Assembly (NCBI RefSeq): GCF_036784765.1
Contig: NZ_CP136651.1
Location: 1,798,001 to 1,862,000 of the forward strand
DNA length: 64,000 bases
Source: Novosphingobium sp. ZN18A2
GTDB taxonomy: Bacteria > Pseudomonadota > Alphaproteobacteria > Sphingomonadales > Sphingomonadaceae
Reading direction: 5' to 3'
Of the stretch, positions 58,401 through 64,000 are shown in pieces; within the stretch, counting starts at the first letter, position 1, and each line of letters opens with the position of its first letter. The notes under the pieces are model-generated. The model was not told where the DNA came from, ran no database searches, and worked only from the letters and a program-made list of their open reading frames with translations. The position numbers and the translations under genes are program-made.

Positions 58401-61400
58401 ACCGGCCAGCTCAGCATGTCGGCGCAGGGTATTGGCGGCGCTTCCGGTACGGACGGGAATGGCGGCAACGGCACAGGCGGCCAGGCCCTGATCGCAACCG
58501 CCGCCGGCACCGGCGCGGGATCGATTACCGTGGGTGACGGAACCAATCCCGTCACCATGACAACGACCGGATATGGCGGCTATGCAACGGATACCGGCAA
58601 TGGCGGCAGCGGCACGGGCGGCACAACGCGGATATCCACACAAGGCGGCGATGTAACCGTAAACGGCCCACTTCTGGCGGATGCCTATGGTCTTGCCGGC
58701 ATGGGCGCCATCACTGGCGGACTTGGCGGAGACGGGCTTGGCGGCACGGTCGAGCTGGATGCGACCGGCGGTTTCACGCTGACCTTCAACGGCGATGTTT
58801 CGCTGGGGGCGGGGGCCGTCGGCGGCACGAGCGATGGGGCGGGAACCGGAAGTTCGGGCACGGGCGGGCTCAGCCGGATATTCGGCAGCGGCGGCAGTTC
58901 GCTGGTCGTGAACGGCAATGTGGACAGCGATGCCAGCGGCGTCGGCGGCGATCCTTATTCGGCAGCAGGTATTGGCGGCACGGGCACCGGCGGCACATCG
59001 CAATTTCTGATGTGGGATGCCGATGCCACGATCACCGGGAACGCCAATATAACGGCGAGCGGCAGCAGCGCCGTAATGGCTGGCGTCGGGGGCGGCGGCA
59101 ACGGCGTGGGCGGCAATGCCTTTTTCGGTGTCGACGGTGACCAGGCGGCGACGCCGGGCGCCGGCTCTGCCACGGTAGGCGGTGTGCTCAGCGTTGTGTC
59201 GCAGGGCACCGGCTCAGACGGCAGTGCGGGAGGCAGCGGCACCGGCGGCCTGGCCACGATTTCCGCAAATAACGGATCGCTCGTTCTGGGCACCGCGTTG
59301 GTCGATGCAAGCGCGCGGGGCGGTTCGTCTCTATCCGACGGAAACGGAGGAAGCGCGACAGGCGGGCAGGCCGCTATCGTCACGCAAAATTCGGACAACG
59401 GCCCGGCGACGGTAACCCTTGCCGATGTGCAGGTGCTGGCCGACGCTCAAGGCGGACTGGGCGGCGTCGGAAGTGCGCCTGGTGGCGCCGGTGGTGCCGG
59501 AGGCGATGCGGTCGGCGGCAGCGCCGTCGCGCTGGGATCGGCCGGAAGCGGGTCTATCGACATCGGCACCGTGTTTCTTTCGGCGACTGGTGCCGGCGGC
59601 GCGGGCGGCGATGGATATTCGGGCTCCGTGGGTGCGGGCGGCCCTGGCGGTGCGGGTGGCAACGCAATCAACGGCGCCGTGCAGTTCGGTACCGAAAGCG
59701 GCGCGTTCGATTCGGTGGCGAATACCGGTTCGGCCACGTTCGGCTCGGTCAATGCATTCGCCGACGCGGTTGGCGGTGCGGGCGGCAACGGTGGCACCGG
59801 CGCCACGTCCACCGGCAACGGCGGCGCGGGCGGTTCCGCGCAGGCGACCAGCGGCGGCGTGACCCTGCTTGCGAGCGGATCGCCCGTTACGATCACCGGC
59901 GATACGAGCATGAGCGCCAATGCAATCGGCGGCAACGGCGGCACTGGCCTTGCCGCGGGCACCGGCGGCGATGCGACCATCGGCAACGGCGGCGGCATAG
60001 CGGCGGTCGTCACCAGTCGCGCGCTTCATGCGAACCAGCCGGGAACGCTGAACGCCGGGCTTGTGCTGGGCCAGAGCAACGCCACGGCGGGAACCGGCTC
60101 GACCGCTGGCCTGTCGAACGATCTGGGCGGCGCGCTGACGATCCAGGCGCTCAACAGCACGGCGAATGTCGGTGCGCTGGACCTTTCCGCATATGCGGGA
60201 ACGGCCAGTGCCTCCACGCTGTTCAGCGCGATCGACATCACCAACAGCCAGTTCAACGTCGCCGATTATCTGACGTTCGGCACGTCAAGCGCCGTGCAAC
60301 TGGCGATGGATACCTCCGACCTTTACGTAACCAACGCGCTGACCATTGCGGGCAGCGACTGGATTTTGCCCGCCACGGCGCCCGCGCTGGCCGGCACTGT
60401 CCATGCGAACTCCGCCGTGTTCACGTCCGCCGCGAACATGCTCAGCTATGCCAACCTGGATCTTGGCACGAACACAGTGCTGCAGGCGCCGGGATCGATC
60501 ATGTTCGGCAATGTGACCGGGGGAAATGACCTGACCGTCCAGTCGCTTGGCGGCGATGTGACGTTGGGGGATCTTGCCGTCAGCAATGTGGCGATCCAGT
60601 CGCCCGGTGCGATAGCGACCGGCGCGATCGCGTCACCGGGCGGTGTTGTGACGCTGACGGCGACGAATTCGATTTCCACCGGCGCGATAGACAGTTCGTC
60701 GGTAGGTATTTCGTCCAGCGCCGGAAGTGTATCCACCGGCGATATCACGGCCGCCACCGGCGTGAGCATCGATGCCGTGTCGGGCATCGTGACCGGAGCG
60801 ATCAATGGCGGGTCGGTTGGGCTTTCCTCCACCGGAGGGATCGTATCGACGGGTAACGTCGCGGCCGCCACCGGCGTAAGCATCGATGCCGTGTCGGGTA
60901 TCGTGACCGGCGCAATCAGCGGCGGGACCGTCGGGCTTTCCTCCACCGGCGGGGGCGTATCGACGGGTGACATCGCGGCCACCGGGGCCGTGAACATTGA
61001 TGCCGTGTCGGGTATCGTGACTGGCGCAATCAACGGCGGGTCCGTTGGGCTTTCCTCCACCGGCGGGAGTGTGTCCACCGGGAACATCACGTCCGCCACC
61101 GATGTGAATATCGATGCCTTTTCTGACATTGCGACCGGCGGAATCGGCGCGCTGAACGGTTTCGTCTATACAACTTCCGGTGGCTCCACCGCGATCAACG
61201 GTCCGGTCGCCACCCTGTCGCTCTATGGATATGCGGACGGAGACTTCTCTGCGGGGCTGGTGAATGCCGCTTCCGACCTGTCGGTCTATTCCGGCGGACT
61301 GGTGACCGTGGGAGCGCAGTGGTCCTCGCCGCTGATGTACATCACGTCGAACGATATCGATATCCGGCCGGGCAATGCGGCGGTCGGTTTGCCGGGCGGA

Positions 61401-62600
61401 CTTGCCGCGGGCGTCAGCGGCGCGATCTCGCTGCAATCGATCAACCCCGCAGGCATGTTCATCGGAGACGGGCTGACGCCTGGCACCGGTTATGCGCTTT
61501 CGAACAGCGAATGGGCGCTGATCAACAGCGGCTCGGTCTATGTTTTTGCGCCGGACAACCCGTCACTCGCCACGGACATGACCATCGGCGACCTGACGAT
61601 TACCGGCCCGCTGTCCGGCAGCACGATTGACGATCCCAACGGTTCGGTCGTCTTCACGACGGGAGATTCGTCGCAACTCGTGCCCGGCGGGACGATCCGC
61701 GTGTCAGGCAATATCACCGCGACCGGCTTCCTGCCCACGAATTATCTGGAATTTTATACCTCGCTGTTCGAGGTGAACGCTGCGACGGGATCGGTCCGCA
61801 TCGATGACGGCAGCGGAAACCTGGGCGGCATCCTTTATGTTCAGGCGGATTATATCCACGTCGCCAGCGGCTCCATTCTGGACAAGCTGCGCAACGATCC
61901 GTTCTATACCGGGCGCTTCCGCGATCTGAACGCACCGACCGGCGTGGAGCGGCCCGAAGGCGTGTTCAACGCGCTTCAGTTCGATCTTTACCCGACGCAG
62001 ACGCTGTACATACAGAACACCGGGTCCAGCTTCATTCCCGCCGGTTTCGTCACGGCATTCGGCAGCGGGACGGGCGGCATAAGCCTGCCTTCCACGACAA
62101 CGCCGGGCGGTATTTCGGTGATTATCAACGGCGCATTCGTAACGGACACCGGGCTGGTTCTGGCGAACCGCGCAGTCGATCTGCTGGTCAACGATCCGAA
62201 CACGAATCTTGCCAGCTTCGCGGCAGGCAGCACGTTCAATGGCTGCGCGATCGACACCGGGATCTGCACCATCGCCGATCCGCAGGTTTCCATATCCAGC
62301 CAGATCAAGCTGCTGTCCGTCGATCGCCTTGGCGAAGAACCGTTCGGAAGCTCTCCGGGCGGAGACATGCAGGATGGCGCAGGCGGCCAGCGCGGCGAAA
62401 ACGCCGAAGAGCAGCGCAGCGAATCCGAAGCGGCGGCGGCGATTTCCAGCTCTGCGATCGCGCCGCCGGCACCGCTGATCGATACGCGGCCGCTAACCCC
62501 GCCGCTTCTGATCACCGAACCGTTGACCGGCAGCGGCAATCCCGCGCTGATCGGCACGGGGCATCCGCCGCAGGGTTCGCCGCAAGGAGACTCACAGTGA
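55473..62600 (+). CDS. Haemagglutinin-like two-partner secretion exoprotein (TpsA)
   Basis: The 2375-residue protein starts at ATG 55473, overlapping tpsB (ATGA). A signal peptide (about 1-35, ending AARAQS) precedes a TPS-like N-terminal region (about 36-300). That region contains VVINWTPTD and a FFYSPSGFLIN stretch similar in place to the NPNGI motif of TPS domains. Most of the rest is Gly/Thr/Ser-rich beta-helix-like repeats (GGSGTGGT type), then 38-residue tandem repeats near 1753-1866. The C-terminal tail is acidic and Pro-rich. It is probably secreted by the preceding TpsB as a fibre or adhesin. Exact function is unknown. Confidence 0.85.
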   Translation: MMATDRHRTHRDIAVASTLAIAVSMAAGTTAARAQSFNGSGSVVAGTATIDTPTGTTTDVTVGSSNVVINWTPTDNAVNPNVPILFQNAGTTATFQGDGALYPNFTVLNNILPTDQTRAIQFDGNIVSQLTGNAPGPGGTVFFYSPSGFLINSTATMNVGNLGFSASPIAYNATTGDFGGANGTVTFGQAPNVNASIITRTGASITATAASSYVAMVAPRIVHQGAINVNGSAALVGAQAATITFSTNGLFDIQVDVGTDSGPDAVLVQGGSITGPAAAPTGPSHRVYLVAVPKNFAIGLAITQGSQLGFAVAGAADVQGNAVILSAGNDIVAGEAVSGSVGGGGAPGSISISNAGGAIDFTSAVRAAGSSFALSGTGTTSFASDLAAIGANSATARVSGGGTLSVTGNLSLATDSSVANGGFANDGGTASLLAQTGGTIIVGGNATVSAAASGDKNGDGALTGGTASLGATGAGSGISITGTATVDSTASDTLPLGMAATGGTASLYATGGGSVNVAGQATISASGKGISSQNTAGGLAQAYVQDGGSLVLSDINMDADADSNLSSDPGSVGGAATGGTASIAALGTAGNIAVSGTASLSASAFGGFGTCVTCAVDGGAATGGTTTVQTSAAAHSINFASINLYSDAYAGQGTNGDGGSGTGGTSSIDVGAGATVTSQGTSLSAGGFGGGSANFNGGTGQGGIATTRTGTGAQLTMNGFVNLQASSYGGDAQTTGTGGDSFGGTAQILVPDGTTTLGPNGNGFSFASIDTSATGGYGLVGGSATGGLSGVAVNGPGNFSYTAGTFGGLSLYAYGYGNIGYGATGQDGSTQGGEASLVVTNGGTATINGDFNAYADGVFYSDASGGAGGGNGTGGIASISQDTGGSIAITGNVNLQASGVGSDNFDVGSLAGGTGTGGNASITVNDPGGITINATTVTLTADGRGGAGDSLGGASDGGSGIGGTVTIGAVGGANQVTGQLSMSAQGIGGASGTDGNGGNGTGGQALIATAAGTGAGSITVGDGTNPVTMTTTGYGGYATDTGNGGSGTGGTTRISTQGGDVTVNGPLLADAYGLAGMGAITGGLGGDGLGGTVELDATGGFTLTFNGDVSLGAGAVGGTSDGAGTGSSGTGGLSRIFGSGGSSLVVNGNVDSDASGVGGDPYSAAGIGGTGTGGTSQFLMWDADATITGNANITASGSSAVMAGVGGGGNGVGGNAFFGVDGDQAATPGAGSATVGGVLSVVSQGTGSDGSAGGSGTGGLATISANNGSLVLGTALVDASARGGSSLSDGNGGSATGGQAAIVTQNSDNGPATVTLADVQVLADAQGGLGGVGSAPGGAGGAGGDAVGGSAVALGSAGSGSIDIGTVFLSATGAGGAGGDGYSGSVGAGGPGGAGGNAINGAVQFGTESGAFDSVANTGSATFGSVNAFADAVGGAGGNGGTGATSTGNGGAGGSAQATSGGVTLLASGSPVTITGDTSMSANAIGGNGGTGLAAGTGGDATIGNGGGIAAVVTSRALHANQPGTLNAGLVLGQSNATAGTGSTAGLSNDLGGALTIQALNSTANVGALDLSAYAGTASASTLFSAIDITNSQFNVADYLTFGTSSAVQLAMDTSDLYVTNALTIAGSDWILPATAPALAGTVHANSAVFTSAANMLSYANLDLGTNTVLQAPGSIMFGNVTGGNDLTVQSLGGDVTLGDLAVSNVAIQSPGAIATGAIASPGGVVTLTATNSISTGAIDSSSVGISSSAGSVSTGDITAATGVSIDAVSGIVTGAINGGSVGLSSTGGIVSTGNVAAATGVSIDAVSGIVTGAISGGTVGLSSTGGGVSTGDIAATGAVNIDAVSGIVTGAINGGSVGLSSTGGSVSTGNITSATDVNIDAFSDIATGGIGALNGFVYTTSGGSTAINGPVATLSLYGYADGDFSAGLVNAASDLSVYSGGLVTVGAQWSSPLMYITSNDIDIRPGNAAVGLPGGLAAGVSGAISLQSINPAGMFIGDGLTPGTGYALSNSEWALINSGSVYVFAPDNPSLATDMTIGDLTITGPLSGSTIDDPNGSVVFTTGDSSQLVPGGTIRVSGNITATGFLPTNYLEFYTSLFEVNAATGSVRIDDGSGNLGGILYVQADYIHVASGSILDKLRNDPFYTGRFRDLNAPTGVERPEGVFNALQFDLYPTQTLYIQNTGSSFIPAGFVTAFGSGTGGISLPSTTTPGGISVIINGAFVTDTGLVLANRAVDLLVNDPNTNLASFAAGSTFNGCAIDTGICTIADPQVSISSQIKLLSVDRLGEEPFGSSPGGDMQDGAGGQRGENAEEQRSESEAAAAISSSAIAPPAPLIDTRPLTPPLLITEPLTGSGNPALIGTGHPPQGSPQGDSQ
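56740..60000 (+). repeat. Glycine-rich degenerate repeat region inside TpsA
   Basis: About 1,090 residues in which motifs such as GGxGxGTGG recur roughly every 50-70 residues, separated by beta-strand-like segments that end in VNG, ITG or VTG. The pattern suits a right-handed beta-helix. The DNA repeats are degenerate, so limits are approximate. Confidence 0.7.
60729..61070 (+). repeat. Three near-identical 114-base tandem repeats in TpsA
   Basis: Units start at 60729, 60843 and 60957; a degenerate fourth begins at 61071 and one partial unit precedes them. Each encodes 38 residues beginning VSTG and including SIDAVSGIVTGAI and VGLSSTGG. The period stays in frame, so copy number can change without breaking the gene. 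Confidence 0.9.
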
Positions 62601-64000
62601 TCCGTCGGTCCCTGACAGGCGCAAGCCTTGCCGTCCTTGCCGCGGCAGCAGCCTTTTCCGCGCCAGCCCATGCGCGCGACAGCGGACCGCTTTCGATCCG
62701 CAACAGCTTCCGCATCGGCAACGCCGGCGTGCTGTGCACCGCGCAGAACGCGCCGCTCGACAAGCGGCTCGTCACGATGTTCGATCGCGGTTACCGGATC
62801 AGCTGCCGCGACGCCGCCGGGGTGGTGGGCACGATGATCGCGGTGCGCAATCCGGTAGATATCGACACGGCGCCCAGCGCGATGCCAGGTGCCGATTACA
62901 CGTGCAGTGCATCGAGCGTGGATAAAATCGACAATCTGGGCGGTGTTTCGGCGGCGACCTGCCGCGATCCGAAATCGAAACTGGATTACAAACGCTATCT
63001 GGTGAGGCGCGGGGGCGTTACCTACCTGGTCGAAGGGCTTGCCGGTTACGATCCGGCCTTGCGCCTTGCGCTGGCAAGCGTGGTGAAGGATCGCGCGATA
63101 CCGGGAACGATCCGGGTGGCCACAACCGAAGTTACCGATCCGGCCGCCTTCGCCCGCGTGCAGGCGGGGCAGTTGGACAAGGTGGATATCCGCGACGAAG
63201 GTTATCAGCGTAACAACGGTGGCAGCTTCGCGGAATCGAGCGAGTTCTTCGAAACGCTCGCGTCGCGTCAGCGCGGCGATTCGCGCACCGCGGCAGAGGC
63301 CATTGCCAACCAGGGACTGCAACAATCCAACCTGGGCAATTTTTCGGGCGCGGAACGCCTGTTCCAGTCGGCAACCGAAGTGCTGGCGCGCAACGATGGC
63401 GTTACGCAGCGGCTGATCCGCAACTACCGCGCGATCAATGCGCTCAACCAGCGCGACCCCGATGGCGCGCGCAAGGCGCTGGCCGCGCCTGTCATCCCGG
63501 TCAATGCCGATTTCGATGAGAACGGGCTTAAGGACGGCTATATCAACACGCCGCTTTCCGACCAGATCAACCGGGAAAACGTTTCCCTGCAAAGGATTGG
63601 CGGCGTCGATACCGGGCTTACCCGCGTCGAACGCGCGGTGATCCTTGATGCGCAGGGCCTGTCGCTTGCCGCGACGGCAGACCGCATGGAAGGCAAGGAC
63701 GCGGCGGCAACCGACAAGTTCAATAAAGCCGAAGCGCAGATAGATTCCGTCCGCGATGGCCGCGTCGTCTCGGTCAACTGGCTCCGTTCGGAAATCAGCA
63801 TGGAACTGGCCCTGATTGCAGAGAAGCAGGGCCATGCGGGCGAGGCGGAAAGTGATTACGACAACGCCATCTCGTTGATCGGGGAAGCCTATCCGCAATC
63901 CCCTGCGCTGCTTGCCGCGCAGGCCCGCAAGGCGGCCTTCCTGGGGCGCACGGGCAAGACCGACCAGGCAAAGGCGCTCTATGCATCGGTGGTCGCCGCC
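62597..64000 (+). CDS. Exported TPR-like protein of the secretion locus (3' end outside window)
   Basis: The frame starts at GTG 62597, overlapping the tpsA stop (GTGA), and stays open to the window end (468 codons). A signal peptide covers about residues 1-26 (ending SAPAHA). Early segments contain cysteine-bearing strands (GVLCTAQNAP, RISCRDAAG). Later parts show tetratricopeptide-like helices, such as NQGLQQSNLGNFSGAERLFQ and a second near ALLAAQARKAAFLGRTG. In sphingomonads such genes after tpsA often end in a CHAT peptidase domain; that part would lie beyond the window and is not seen here. Confidence 0.75.
   Translation, partial: MIRRSLTGASLAVLAAAAAFSAPAHARDSGPLSIRNSFRIGNAGVLCTAQNAPLDKRLVTMFDRGYRISCRDAAGVVGTMIAVRNPVDIDTAPSAMPGADYTCSASSVDKIDNLGGVSAATCRDPKSKLDYKRYLVRRGGVTYLVEGLAGYDPALRLALASVVKDRAIPGTIRVATTEVTDPAAFARVQAGQLDKVDIRDEGYQRNNGGSFAESSEFFETLASRQRGDSRTAAEAIANQGLQQSNLGNFSGAERLFQSATEVLARNDGVTQRLIRNYRAINALNQRDPDGARKALAAPVIPVNADFDENGLKDGYINTPLSDQINRENVSLQRIGGVDTGLTRVERAVILDAQGLSLAATADRMEGKDAAATDKFNKAEAQIDSVRDGRVVSVNWLRSEISMELALIAEKQGHAGEAESDYDNAISLIGEAYPQSPALLAAQARKAAFLGRTGKTDQAKALYASVVAA

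Noticed and set aside
58157..60256. Long open frames on the minus strand inside TpsA
   Set aside because: Their Pro/Ala/Val-rich products mirror Gly/Thr codons of the plus strand and lack ribosome-binding sites.
56740..61100. CRISPR-like or non-coding repeat array
   Set aside because: The repeats are in frame, encode a continuous protein and lack unique spacers.

Overview
The window is gene-dense, GC-rich bacterial chromosome with short ATGA/GTGA/TGATG overlaps inside operons. Gene content and order point to an alphaproteobacterium, most likely Sphingomonadales (Novosphingobium or Erythrobacter-like). The main support is a DivL-type tyrosine pseudokinase followed by tsaE, amgK, murU, addB and addA, together with ROSE-like control of an hsp20 gene and a PpiD-type foldase beside trpE. 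The genus is inference.

Layout. 1-3412: the end of a 5-oxoprolinase/hydantoinase gene coupled to the DUF969 and DUF979 proteins (5-oxoproline transporter subunits) and a DUF2891 protein. 3448-7898 (minus): ppiD, trpE and a proline iminopeptidase. 8130-11158: tpiA, secG and pyrG. 11331-14486: a Crp/Fnr regulator, an Hsp20 chaperone with a probable RNA thermometer, glutaredoxin, a nitrilase-family amidase and a DUF1178 protein. A tRNA-Arg(CCU) at 14535 precedes an arsenic operon arsR-arsC-acr3-arsH (14811-17464). 17566-19835 (minus): beta-carbonic anhydrase plus a SulP transporter, a likely bicarbonate uptake pair.

19966-28069 holds two OmpR/EnvZ-type two-component systems flanking a small secreted protein and a 1126-residue GH18-like/NodB deacetylase/GT2 fusion. 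Then come an FtsB-like divisome protein, a phospholipase D-family enzyme, folE, a PaaI-type thioesterase, an S10 peptidase, a peroxiredoxin and a secreted protein of unknown function. ahcY (34550) has a strong inverted-repeat operator upstream and a good terminator downstream.

36118-47484 is a long run joining cell-cycle signalling (divL), tRNA t6A synthesis (tsaE), MurNAc recycling (amgK, murU), recombinational repair (addB, addA) and thioredoxin. 47500-49544 (minus) holds argJ and an IMPase/HisN-type phosphatase. 49813-53510 holds two small exported proteins and secA.

The right end (53716-64000) is a coupled three-gene secretion locus: a TpsB outer-membrane transporter, a 2375-residue glycine-rich haemagglutinin-like exoprotein with tandem repeats, and a signal-peptide protein with TPR-like segments that runs off the window. 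This is the least described part and the best candidate for an unusual system. No insertion sequence, phage gene or CRISPR array was seen.
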